DNA from: Yinghuangia soli
GTDB taxonomy: Bacteria > Actinomycetota > Actinomycetes > Streptomycetales > Streptomycetaceae
Direction: 5' to 3'
Assembly: GCF_021502675.1 (NCBI RefSeq)
Contig: NZ_JAKFHA010000038.1
Location: forward strand, 16,724 to 62,574
Length of the DNA: 45,851 nt
A program made the position numbers and the translations under genes. Shown piece by piece: positions 15,959 to 23,267 of this stretch. Position 1 is the first letter of the stretch. Every line of letters begins with the position of its first letter. The notes under the pieces were generated by a model. The model was not told the DNA's origin and did not search any database. It worked only from the letters and a program-made list of their open reading frames with translations.

Positions 15959-18252
15959 CCCTCGTAGTTCCGCCCCGTCAGCGCCCGGACCACGTCCCCG
16001 TCCACGACGTACACGCACCGGCCCGCCACCACGGGCGCGACCATGGTGAGCGTGCCGTGCGAGGCCCGCCACCACCAGCGTTCGCTGCCGTCGGAGCGGT
16101 CGAGAACGATCAAAACCGAGTCACTGTGCGACCGTACGCAGACGACGTCGTCCTCGGCCAGGACAGGAAGCGCGCGATCCAGTTGGCCGCCGACGGCGTC
16201 CATCGGCTCGCGCGCCGGAATCGGCCCGCTCGCCCAGCGCACCGAGCCGTCCTCCAGGTCGACGGCCCGGACCCGGCGGTCCTCACCGCGCAGGTACGCC
16301 TCGGATCCGGCCGGGGCCAGGTACATGCCCGCGCCCGCGTCCGCCCAGGAGACGTCCCACAGTTCCTTGCCGCCGCACGGCCGCAGGGCCCGCAGCCGCC
16401 CGTTGCCCAGCACGTAGAGCACGCCGCCGCCGAGCAGCGCGACCTCCCCGGGCGTCCGGTCGCGCAGCACGAGATCGCCGGACGCCGCCGCCCGCACCAC
16501 ATACTCGCCGACCTCCGCGGTGCCGCGCACGAAGCGCCCGCACAGCACCCAGCCCTGGTCGACGGCCATCACGATCGAGTCGTCGGCGTCGTCCTGCCAC
16601 AGCAGTTCGCCGCTCTCCGCGGCCAGCGCCCGCGCCGGTTCGCGGCCGTCGCCGCTCAGGTGGATGGCCCCCGCCCCGTCGCAGGTGAACGCGCTGCGGC
16701 GCGGCTCCCGGCGGTTCCACAGCAGTTCGCCGGTCTCCGGGTCGAGGCCGAAGAGCTCGGTGTGCCCGCCGATCGCGGTGAGCACGCCGGGGACCGGCTC
16801 GTGCACGGCATGCACCCGGAAGGCCCGCTCGGCCCGCGCCAACCGCCCCGCGCTGCGGGCCCACAGGCCGCGGGCCACGGCGATATCGGTACGCCAACTC
16901 TCGGCGCCGGTGCGCGCGTTCACCCGCACGATGCGGGTGCCCTGGGCCAGGTACACGCGGTCCTCGCGCGGCGGGGCGACCATGCGCCAGCCGGGGCGGG
17001 ACCACAGCGTCTCGCCGGTCGCCGCGTCGAGCACGGCGAAAGTGTCGCCGTCGGCGTAGAGATAGCCGTCGACCGCATAGAGGTTCTGCACGCCGGGCAG
17101 CCGCGCGGACCAGAGGTTGCGGGCCATCGTCCCCGCGTCCGGCCAACTGCCGGCATCGGCCTTGGCCGCGGTGCCTGCGGCGGCCGCGGTGGTCGCCACG
17201 CGCCGCGGCGTGCCGTTCGCAGCACCGGACACTCCCGCGCTGCCGACCGCGGCCGGCTCGCGCGCACTCTCCGGAACACGCGCTCCGGGCACGGTTTCCT
17301 GAGCCGCGGCCCCGCTCTCCGCACCGGGCGTACGCGGCCCGCCCGCTGCATCGCCGCCGGCCTCCGCCCCGCCGATCGCCGCCATCGAGGCCAGTAGTCC
17401 GGCGTACCCGTCGGCCCCGAAGACGTCGTGCCGTACTGAGGGGACCGACGCCTGCGCCGGGAGCCGCGTGTAGCGGGCGATCGCCTGCCGGGCGGCGGAC
17501 GGGAGTAAGTGCTCCAGGTTGCGGCCGCTGCCGCGCAGTTGCGCGGCCACTTCGGCGGCCGGCGGGCGCGCCGCGGGGTCGCGGCTCAGCAGCGCGCGAA
17601 CCAGCGCGATGTGGTCCGCGGGTACGCCGGGGGCCTCGTCGGCGCCGGGCGGCGGCCATCCGAACGTGCACAGGCCGAACAGCACGCCCAGCCCGTACAG
17701 ATCGGCGGCCATGCTCGTGCCGCCCTCGGGGGCCGCGAACGCCGTGCCGGACAGCGGCGGTCCCGGGCCGAGCATGCGCACCAGTCCGCCGTCGACGAGC
17801 TGCGCGCTGGAGGCGCTGAGCAGCACATTGCCCGGCACCACGGCACCGTGCGCCAACTCCGCGTCGTGCATGGCCGCGAGCCCGCGGGCGACGCCGCCGA
17901 CGATCGCCGCGGCGGCACCGGGCACCGAACGGCACAGCGCAAGGATCTCGGTGAGCGCGGCGCCGGGCACGTACCGCCGCGAGTACCAGGGCCGGCCGCC
18001 CTCGACGTCCCACTGCACGATCCGCCCGGCGCCGAGATTGCGGACGCGCGCAAGATCTCCCATGACCGCGCCGAAGCGGTCCGCGAAGTCCGGTGCGGCA
18101 CGGACCACCTGGGGATGTGTCAGCTTCACCGCGAGGCGCTTGCCGTGCGGTGCCCGGGCCGCGTACACGCGTCCGAGGCCGCCCGTGCCGAGGACCCCGA
18201 CCAACTCGTGGTCTCCCAGGCGGCGCGGATCCCCGGGCTCCAGCTCACGCAT
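15955..18252 (-). CDS. Pseudokinase fused to a PQQ-type beta-propeller
   Basis: A 765-residue protein. Residues 10-280 resemble a Ser/Thr protein kinase: P-loop GTGGLGRVY (22-30), Lys43 in AVKL, and APE (174-176). However, the catalytic-loop HRD is HGA (135-137), so the catalytic Asp is missing, and DFG is DGG (154-156). Residues 300-400 are an Ala/Gly-rich linker. Residues 405-765 contain repeated propeller blades (LWSARLPGV, LDAATGETLWSR, LDPETGELLWNR, AAESGELLWQDD, LDRSDGSERWWWR) of the PQQ-like type. No transmembrane helix is obvious. The start at 18252 is supported by a leaderless -10 box 7 nt upstream. It overlaps the AftB-like gene by 4 bp, suggesting it regulates or scaffolds that enzyme. 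Confidence 0.85.
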   Translation of the reverse strand: MRELEPGDPRRLGDHELVGVLGTGGLGRVYAARAPHGKRLAVKLTHPQVVRAAPDFADRFGAVMGDLARVRNLGAGRIVQWDVEGGRPWYSRRYVPGAALTEILALCRSVPGAAAAIVGGVARGLAAMHDAELAHGAVVPGNVLLSASSAQLVDGGLVRMLGPGPPLSGTAFAAPEGGTSMAADLYGLGVLFGLCTFGWPPPGADEAPGVPADHIALVRALLSRDPAARPPAAEVAAQLRGSGRNLEHLLPSAARQAIARYTRLPAQASVPSVRHDVFGADGYAGLLASMAAIGGAEAGGDAAGGPRTPGAESGAAAQETVPGARVPESAREPAAVGSAGVSGAANGTPRRVATTAAAAGTAAKADAGSWPDAGTMARNLWSARLPGVQNLYAVDGYLYADGDTFAVLDAATGETLWSRPGWRMVAPPREDRVYLAQGTRIVRVNARTGAESWRTDIAVARGLWARSAGRLARAERAFRVHAVHEPVPGVLTAIGGHTELFGLDPETGELLWNRREPRRSAFTCDGAGAIHLSGDGREPARALAAESGELLWQDDADDSIVMAVDQGWVLCGRFVRGTAEVGEYVVRAAASGDLVLRDRTPGEVALLGGGVLYVLGNGRLRALRPCGGKELWDVSWADAGAGMYLAPAGSEAYLRGEDRRVRAVDLEDGSVRWASGPIPAREPMDAVGGQLDRALPVLAEDDVVCVRSHSDSVLIVLDRSDGSERWWWRASHGTLTMVAPVVAGRCVYVVDGDVVRALTGRNYEG

Positions 18253-18259
18253 GGTGACG

Positions 18260-18265
18260 ACGCTA
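18260..18265 (-). promoter_or_regulatory. Leaderless-type -10 box for the pseudokinase operon
   Basis: On the - strand TAGCGT ends 7 nt before the ATG at 18252. Confidence 0.45.
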
Positions 18266-18385
18266 GCCCAAGGCCGAGCGCGGCACACCCGGCTCAGGGC
18301 AGTCCGGCGATCCGGCACGATCTTCGCCGCCGCCGAACCGGACATTCGCCGCCCCGCGGGACCGAACCCGCCTGCTCTATGCGGG

Positions 18386-18391
18386 TAATGT
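18386..18391 (+). promoter_or_regulatory. Leaderless-type -10 box for the GNAT-VOC gene
   Basis: TAATGT ends 6 nt before the GTG at 18398, with no ribosome-binding site. Confidence 0.5.
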
Positions 18392-18397
18392 GCCCAC

Positions 18398-19228
18398 GTG
18401 CTCAGCTTTCGCCTCGGAACCGATGCCGACCTCGCCACCGTGACCGCCATCGAGACCGCCCCCGAGACCGCCCGCTGGCTCTGCGAGACCGGCCGCAACT
18501 GGCACGTCCTCGCCTTCGTCGACCCCGCCCAGGAGCACGTCCTGGCAGTCGACCCGGACGGCACAGTCGTCGGCTTCGGCGTCCTGGCCGGCCTGCACCG
18601 CGACGACAAGGCCCTCGAGGTACGCCGCATCGCGATCGCCGAAGAGCACACGGGCCGCGGACACGGCCGCGCGCTGCTGCGCGAACTGGTCGCCCGCGCC
18701 TACACGGTGCACCGCGCGCGGCGCGTATGGCTGGATGTGAAGCCCGGCAACGACCGTGCGCACGGCCTCTACATCTCCGAGGGCTTCGCCGACGAGCACA
18801 CCGAGACCGCCCCGTTCACCGAGGCCGACGGCACCCCGACCGAGCTGGTGGTCATGGGCCACCGCCCCGGCCTGGACCGGTTCGCCGCCGCACTCGACGA
18901 GATCGTCGTCAACTGCGCCGAGCCGTACCCGCTGGCCGTCTTCTGGTCCCGCGTGCTCGGCGGCGAACCCGTGGACCGCGACCCGGCCTGGGCATACGTC
19001 GATGCCCCGAATCGCCCCCGCCTCGCCTTCCAGCGCGTCCCCGAACCCAAGCAGCCGGGCCGCAACCGCCTGCACCTGGACGTCCTGGTCACCGACATCC
19101 CGGCGGCCACCGAGGCGCTCGAACTCATCGGCGCGGCCCGCGAAGGCAAGATCGTCCGCGACGCCCTGGGCGCCTTCCAGATCCTCCTGGACCCGGAGGG
19201 CAACGAGTTCTGCCTGGTCACCGGCTGA
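18398..19228 (+). CDS. GNAT acetyltransferase fused to a VOC (glyoxalase-like) domain
   Basis: A 276-residue two-domain protein. Residues 1-150 are a GNAT N-acetyltransferase with the acetyl-CoA binding segment RRIAIAEEHTGRGHGRALL and a C-terminal YISEGF motif. Residues 158-276 read as half of a VOC/glyoxalase-like fold (VFWSRVLGGEP, RLHLDVLVTDI, LLDPEGNEFCLV), the type often seen in bleomycin-resistance-like and glyoxalase family 6 proteins. GTG start with a leaderless -10 box. The substrate is unknown; a resistance or detoxification role is only a guess. It converges with the ferritin-like gene. Confidence 0.85.
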   Translation: MLSFRLGTDADLATVTAIETAPETARWLCETGRNWHVLAFVDPAQEHVLAVDPDGTVVGFGVLAGLHRDDKALEVRRIAIAEEHTGRGHGRALLRELVARAYTVHRARRVWLDVKPGNDRAHGLYISEGFADEHTETAPFTEADGTPTELVVMGHRPGLDRFAAALDEIVVNCAEPYPLAVFWSRVLGGEPVDRDPAWAYVDAPNRPRLAFQRVPEPKQPGRNRLHLDVLVTDIPAATEALELIGAAREGKIVRDALGAFQILLDPEGNEFCLVTG

Positions 19229-19270
19229 CCGGCCACCGTCAGGCGGTCGGCGGCCCGTCGGGTCAGCCGG
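19221..19270. terminator. Shared convergent terminator containing both stop codons
   Basis: A 10-bp perfect stem (CCGGCTGACC / GGTCAGCCGG) encloses a 30-nt loop. The TGA of the GNAT-VOC gene and the TGA of the ferritin-like gene both lie within the stem arms. Confidence 0.45.
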
Positions 19271-20060
19271 GTTCGGGGGCGGGGTGGCGGTGGACGTCGG
19301 GGCGCGGGCCCATCGCGTCGCGGCGGGTGGGCGGGCGCAGGCGGACCATGCGGCGGGTGCCCCAGACCCGGTCGTACGCGTAGGCGGCGTGGATGCCGGC
19401 CCTGAGCAGCGCGCGGCGGGTGCGGGACCAGCGCAGGATCTCGCCCATCCGGGCCATCACGGCCAGGCTGACGTCGCGGTTCACCCGGATCTCCGCCGCC
19501 GCCGTCTTGCGCAGGGCCTGCCGGACCTCGTCGGACGGACGGGATCCGCCGGACAGGCGCAGCAGTTCCTCGTGGCAGTACGCGAGGTGGTTCTCCTCGT
19601 CGTCGCAGATCATCCGGATGCTGCGGCCGATGTCGGGGTCGTCGCCGAGGTAGCGGCGCAGCAGGCGCATGTCCTCCGCGGCGCGCTGCTCGGTGACGCG
19701 GCTGTGCACGAAGTACTCGACGACGTCGGCGTCGGTCATGGGCTCGTCGCGGCGCAGCCGGTCGTGTGCGAGCCCGATGCCGCGGCGTTCGAGGAGCATG
19801 CAGTAGTCGGTCTCCGGCGGGACGTCGACGGGGTCGAGGCCGCGGCGGTGCAGCATGGCGTTGAAGATGCGCCCGTGCTTCTCCTCGTCGGCGCCGTGCC
19901 GGGCGACCTTGGGCGCCAGGTCGCGGTCCGCGACGAGTGCGGCGATGCGGGCGTTCTCCCAGCCCCCTTGGCTTTCGCCTTTGGCCGCGATGCTGCAGAA
20001 CAGGCGGAACGCGTCGTCGTCCGCGTGGATCTCCCGAAAAATGCCGCGTGCGCTGAGCAA
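19263..20060 (-). CDS. Ferritin-like diiron-type protein
   Basis: A 265-residue mostly helical protein with two ExxH-type metal motifs, DEEKHGR near residue 58 and DEENHLAY near residue 152, as in ferritin-like diiron oxygenases. The likely start is TTG at 20060 (MLSARGIF...) with GGAAGGTGG 7 nt upstream. An ATG 14 codons earlier (20102) has no ribosome-binding site. An Arg/Pro-rich tail ends the protein. The enzymatic role is unknown: candidates are hydroxylase-like and stress proteins. It is divergent from the gene at 20221. Confidence 0.75.
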   Translation of the reverse strand: MLSARGIFREIHADDDAFRLFCSIAAKGESQGGWENARIAALVADRDLAPKVARHGADEEKHGRIFNAMLHRRGLDPVDVPPETDYCMLLERRGIGLAHDRLRRDEPMTDADVVEYFVHSRVTEQRAAEDMRLLRRYLGDDPDIGRSIRMICDDEENHLAYCHEELLRLSGGSRPSDEVRQALRKTAAAEIRVNRDVSLAVMARMGEILRWSRTRRALLRAGIHAAYAYDRVWGTRRMVRLRPPTRRDAMGPRPDVHRHPAPEPG

Positions 20061-20220
20061 GGCAGACCACCTTCCGCACAGGTAGAACACCGACAAATCC
20101 ATAGTAAAGGCGGCATCCGCGGCACACATCGCGGCGTAAGGTAGCGATTCGGACACTCTCCGGGATCGCTCGTCCGTCGCGGGAAGCACCCTGGAGTCCG
20201 GGAGCTTGCATGATGGCGGC

Positions 20221-20766
20221 ATGACGGACATGACTGGCGCGACAGGAACGACCGGCACCGCCGCACTGCCCGCCCGGGTCGACACCGCGGCGCTTGCGGC
20301 CCTGGCCGGCGAGTTCCACGCCCGCGGGGTGCGGGCTGCCGGAGTGCACGACGTCGCCGGGCACTTGGTGAAGGCGTACGTGATCGAGGCGCCGGGCCGC
20401 AGCGTCACCGCGGAGGACGAAGCCGCCGCGCTGGACCTCGCCGGCGCGCACCTGGCCGGGGGCCGCGCCCGCGGGACGCTGGGATTGGCCGTGCTCCTGA
20501 TGCACGCCGGGGGCGACGGCGACTACGTGATCGTGCACAGCTGGATCGAGGGCTACATGTCCGACCTCGCGGTCTTCCTGGGCCCGGCCGGTCGGCCCGC
20601 CGAACTGCGCCCGGGCCGCACCGGCCTCGCACCCTGCGTCTGGGAGGCGGATGTGCTCGCCCACGAGCGGACCGCGTTCGCCCGCAGCGTGCTGGACGGC
20701 AGCGGTCCGATGCCGGAGCGGCTTGCCGCCTGGGCTGCGGATGTCTTCGAGGGCGACGCCCGCTGA
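20221..20766 (+). CDS. Conserved hypothetical protein
   Basis: A 181-residue soluble protein without recognised motifs. It contains GLAVLLMHAGGDGDYVIVHS and WIEGYMSDLAVFLGPAG in the middle and a C-terminal acidic helix. The ATG at 20221 has CATGAT ending 6 nt upstream, fitting the leaderless pattern seen elsewhere here; TTG 20206 is an alternative. It lies 77 bp before the ECF41 sigma gene, whose own promoter sits in that gap. Confidence 0.65.
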   Translation: MTDMTGATGTTGTAALPARVDTAALAALAGEFHARGVRAAGVHDVAGHLVKAYVIEAPGRSVTAEDEAAALDLAGAHLAGGRARGTLGLAVLLMHAGGDGDYVIVHSWIEGYMSDLAVFLGPAGRPAELRPGRTGLAPCVWEADVLAHERTAFARSVLDGSGPMPERLAAWAADVFEGDAR

Positions 20767-20781
20767 CTCCTCGGGCGGCCT

Positions 20782-20808
20782 TGTCACACTTCCCGGCGCC
20801 GGTCCGTC
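20782..20808 (+). promoter_or_regulatory. ECF41-type promoter (autoregulatory)
   Basis: TGTCACA (20782-20788) and CGTC (20805-20808) are separated by exactly 16 bp, the published ECF41 promoter layout. The sigma gene starts 36 bp downstream. A 9-bp hairpin (20800-20825) overlaps the -10 element and the 5' leader ahead of the AAGGAGG. Confidence 0.7.
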
Positions 20809-20843
20809 AGTGCTTCGACGGACCGCGACAAGGAGGCACGCCC

Positions 20844-21728
20844 GTGGACGAGAAGGAATTCCTGGCCCAGCGCTTCGAGGAGAACCGCGCCCACCTGCGC
20901 GCGGTGGCGTACCGCATGCTGGGCTCGCTGGCCGAGGCCGAGGACGCGGTGCAGGAGGCCTGGTTCAAGCTGACCCGCTCGGACCGCAGCGAGGTGGAGA
21001 ACCTCGGCGGCTGGCTCACCACCGTGGTCGGCCGCGTCTGCCTCGACATGCTGCGCACCCGCAGTTCGCGCCGCGAGAGCCCGCTCGACACCCCGCACGT
21101 GCCGGACCCCATCGTGAGCAGTGCGGACGGCGACCCGGAGTTCGCCTCGGTGCAGGCCGACTCGGTCGGGCTGGCCCTGCTCGTGGTGCTGGAGACGCTG
21201 CCGCCCGCGGAGCGCCTCGCGTTCGTGCTGCACGACATGTTCGCGGTGCCGTTCGACGAGATCGGCCCGATCGTGGGCCGGACCCCCGCCGCCGCGCGGC
21301 AGTTGGCCAGCCGGGCGCGGCGGCGGGTCCGGGGTCTGGCCCCCGAGCCCGAGGCGGACCGCGCGAAGCAGCGCGAGGTCGTGGACGCCTTCTTCGCGGC
21401 GGCCCGCGACGGCGACTTCGAGGCGCTCGTGAAACTGCTCGACCCGGACGTCGTGCTGCGCGCCGACGTGGGGGCGGGCAAGCTCGGCATCAACCAGGTG
21501 CTGCGCGGCGCCGAGGCCGTGGCCCGGCAGGCGCTGATGTTCCAGCGCTTCGCGAGCACCGGCATCCTGGTCCTGGTGAACGGCAGCATCGGCAGCGTGA
21601 GTGCCCCGGAGGGCAAGCCCGTCTCCGTCACCGGATTCACCATCGTGGACGGCCGCATCGCCGAGATGGACATCCTCGCCGACCCCGACCGCCTGGCCCG
21701 CCTCGACTTCGAATTCCTGGACGCCTGA
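20844..21728 (+). CDS. ECF41-type sigma factor with SnoaL-like regulatory domain (SigJ-like)
   Basis: A 294-residue ECF sigma factor. Sigma region 2 (about 5-75) includes YRMLGSLAEAEDAVQEAW, and region 4 (about 110-165) includes ETLPPAERLAFVLHDMF and the helix-turn-helix up to RTPAAARQLASRARRR. Residues 173-294 form a fused NTF2/SnoaL-like domain, the mark of ECF41, with ADVGAGK in the place of the usual DGGGK-type motif. The GTG at 20844 has a strong AAGGAGG 7 nt upstream. ECF41 factors lack a separate anti-sigma; the C-terminal domain controls activity. The matching promoter directly upstream indicates autoregulation. The usual partner gene (carboxymuconolactone decarboxylase or oxidoreductase) is not adjacent. 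Confidence 0.9.
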   Translation: MDEKEFLAQRFEENRAHLRAVAYRMLGSLAEAEDAVQEAWFKLTRSDRSEVENLGGWLTTVVGRVCLDMLRTRSSRRESPLDTPHVPDPIVSSADGDPEFASVQADSVGLALLVVLETLPPAERLAFVLHDMFAVPFDEIGPIVGRTPAAARQLASRARRRVRGLAPEPEADRAKQREVVDAFFAAARDGDFEALVKLLDPDVVLRADVGAGKLGINQVLRGAEAVARQALMFQRFASTGILVLVNGSIGSVSAPEGKPVSVTGFTIVDGRIAEMDILADPDRLARLDFEFLDA

Positions 21729-21732
21729 CGGA

Positions 21733-22581
21733 TCAGGTGACGATGGCCGCCCAGACCGCGGCGAACGCCGCCAGCAACCCGACCGAGCCGATCAGCGCGG
21801 CCACCGTGGCGGCCAGGGCGCCGGTCTTGACCGGGCCGGTCACCACATCGGGGTTCTGCGGGTCGTACGTGACGTCGACGGGCCGTCCGGGAGCGATCGC
21901 CACCGCCGCCGCACCGAAGACGGAACGGGCTTCGTGGATCTGTCCGTTCATCAGTGGAAAGCGGTAGACGGGGACGATGACGCGGCGCCCGTCGTCCTGC
22001 CGGACCCGGTCGTTCCGGACCGGTTCGGCCTGCACTGTGATGCCCCGGCGGCGCAGCACGCGCCGCCGCCGCAGGTTGCGCAGACTGTCGTGGATGCCCT
22101 TGATCCCGAACACCGGCAGCAGCCAGCCGAGCAGCGCCGTCACCACGGCGGGCGTGCCGTACCGGATGCCGAGCGTGACCGACGCCGCAAGGTAGGCCGC
22201 GAGCAGGCCGAGCACCCACCAGTTCCACTCCCGGACCCGCCAATCCCGGCCGGGCTGCACCGGGTTGGGGGTGACGGTCACCTGGCGCGGCACGCCGGGA
22301 AGCCGGCGTACCGCCTGGATGCGCTGCCGGCACGACAGGACGAACGCGTCGGCCGCCAAGGGGTTTCCGGACCGCAGCCGGAAGCGGCTCCCGTCGCGCA
22401 GCACGACGTCGACCGATCCCTCGTCCCGGTCCACCGAGTCCACCGCCGGGAGCGGGATCCGCATCGTCTCGCGCCGCCCGACCAGCAACAGGTCGTCGCC
22501 ATCCAGACGCGCATCGGTCCCCCGCCCCCGGAAAACCACTGATGCCTCACGAGGCACCGAAGCCCGATTCCGGTCCACCAT
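21733..22581 (-). CDS. DUF3592 membrane protein
   Basis: A 282-residue protein. The first 115 residues are a soluble beta-rich domain resembling a PH-like/DUF segment. Two hydrophobic helices follow at about 120-160. Residues 175-245 match DUF3592 (VIVPVYRFPLMNGQIHE, PGRPVDVTYDPQNPDVV), and a last helix lies at 252-280. Function unknown. The ATG at 22581 is preceded by TACCTT at 8 nt, possibly another leaderless promoter. It converges with the sigma gene with only 4 bp between stop codons. Confidence 0.75.
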   Translation of the reverse strand: MVDRNRASVPREASVVFRGRGTDARLDGDDLLLVGRRETMRIPLPAVDSVDRDEGSVDVVLRDGSRFRLRSGNPLAADAFVLSCRQRIQAVRRLPGVPRQVTVTPNPVQPGRDWRVREWNWWVLGLLAAYLAASVTLGIRYGTPAVVTALLGWLLPVFGIKGIHDSLRNLRRRRVLRRRGITVQAEPVRNDRVRQDDGRRVIVPVYRFPLMNGQIHEARSVFGAAAVAIAPGRPVDVTYDPQNPDVVTGPVKTGALAATVAALIGSVGLLAAFAAVWAAIVT

Positions 22582-22672
22582 GGGCCCTCAAGGTAGCCGA
22601 GCCATACCCGGATTCCCAGACGAACAGCCTTGGCACAACAACAAGTTGCCGCCCTTACCGGAAGGCGGTCTG

Positions 22673-23143
22673 TCACTCCTGCCGGGCGTCCCGCGGGGCG
22701 AGTTGGGAGATCCGCTGGTGGGACATCATGAGGACGCTTCCAGTGTCGCGATTCGACCAGCCCTGGGCGGTGAGCGTGCGGGCGGCCTCTCGGGCGGTGT
22801 CGCGCAGTTTCTGCTCGGCGAAGCAGAGGGCTTGGCGGGCTTCGTAGTACGCGTCGACGGCTTCGGCGGCCTCCGGGTCGGCCGGGACGAACTGCAGGCC
22901 GTACACGCCGCTGTCCGGGCCGAGGGCCTTCTGCACGGCGTCGATGGTGTGCCGCTTCGCCTTGCGCCAGGTCTTGCCCTGGACGTGGACCTCGGCGCCG
23001 CCGGGAAGTCCGCGCACCGTGACGTGCCAGGCGTCGCCTACCTGTTCGCCCTCGCACGTGTAGCTCGGTACGCAGCCTTCGAGATCGTCGGGGTCGAAGT
23101 CCGGAGCGATGTCGGGGTTGTCGAACGCGGAGTCGAAGAGCAT
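22673..23143 (-). CDS. HicB-like N-terminal domain with C-terminal helix-turn-helix
   Basis: A 156-residue protein. Residues 25-70 have the short beta-beta-alpha pattern of HicB/DUF1902-type antitoxin folds (WHVTVRGLPGGAEVHVQGK then WRKAKRHTIDAVQKAL). The middle is a long charged helix. Residues 120-150 form a helix-turn-helix (LTAQGWSNRDTGSVLMMSHQRISQLA). A similar layout is common in actinobacterial small regulators. No HicA-like toxin gene is adjacent, so a toxin-antitoxin role is unsupported. Two inverted repeats lie upstream (23165-23195 and 23212-23250) and could be its operators. Confidence 0.65.
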   Translation of the reverse strand: MLFDSAFDNPDIAPDFDPDDLEGCVPSYTCEGEQVGDAWHVTVRGLPGGAEVHVQGKTWRKAKRHTIDAVQKALGPDSGVYGLQFVPADPEAAEAVDAYYEARQALCFAEQKLRDTAREAARTLTAQGWSNRDTGSVLMMSHQRISQLAPRDARQE

Positions 23144-23164
23144 CGAAGGCTCCGTTCGGTTGCA

Positions 23165-23195
23165 GCCAACTTGCTTGCCTGAAAGCGAAGTTAGC
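23165..23195. promoter_or_regulatory. Imperfect inverted repeat in the promoter of the HicB-like gene
   Basis: GCCAACTT and AAGTTAGC are inverted with 7 of 8 matches around a 15-nt spacer. It lies 22 bp upstream of the ATG at 23143, where an autoregulatory operator would be expected. Confidence 0.4.
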
Positions 23196-23211
23196 CAGCA
23201 CGCAGGAAAGC

Positions 23212-23250
23212 GGCAAGCGGTATAGCCAAACTTTGGCTATACCGCTTGCC
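23212..23250. repeat. Perfect 39-bp palindrome
   Basis: Two 19-bp arms around a single C: GGCAAGCGGTATAGCCAAA and its exact complement. One further C:G pair extends it on each side. It lies between the stop of the pentapeptide gene (23268) and the start of the HicB-like gene (23143). It is AT-richer than the surroundings. It could be a terminator or a large operator. Confidence 0.7.
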
Positions 23251-23267
23251 GGTTTTGCAGGTCCGGT

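Noticed and set aside
22640-22660. AACAAGTT near 22650 as a KstR site
   Set aside because: The core AAC-N2-GTT is present but the outer T and A are missing and no steroid gene is adjacent.
22673-23143. HicAB toxin-antitoxin system
   Set aside because: Only a HicB-like fold is suggested; no HicA-like small basic protein gene lies next to it.
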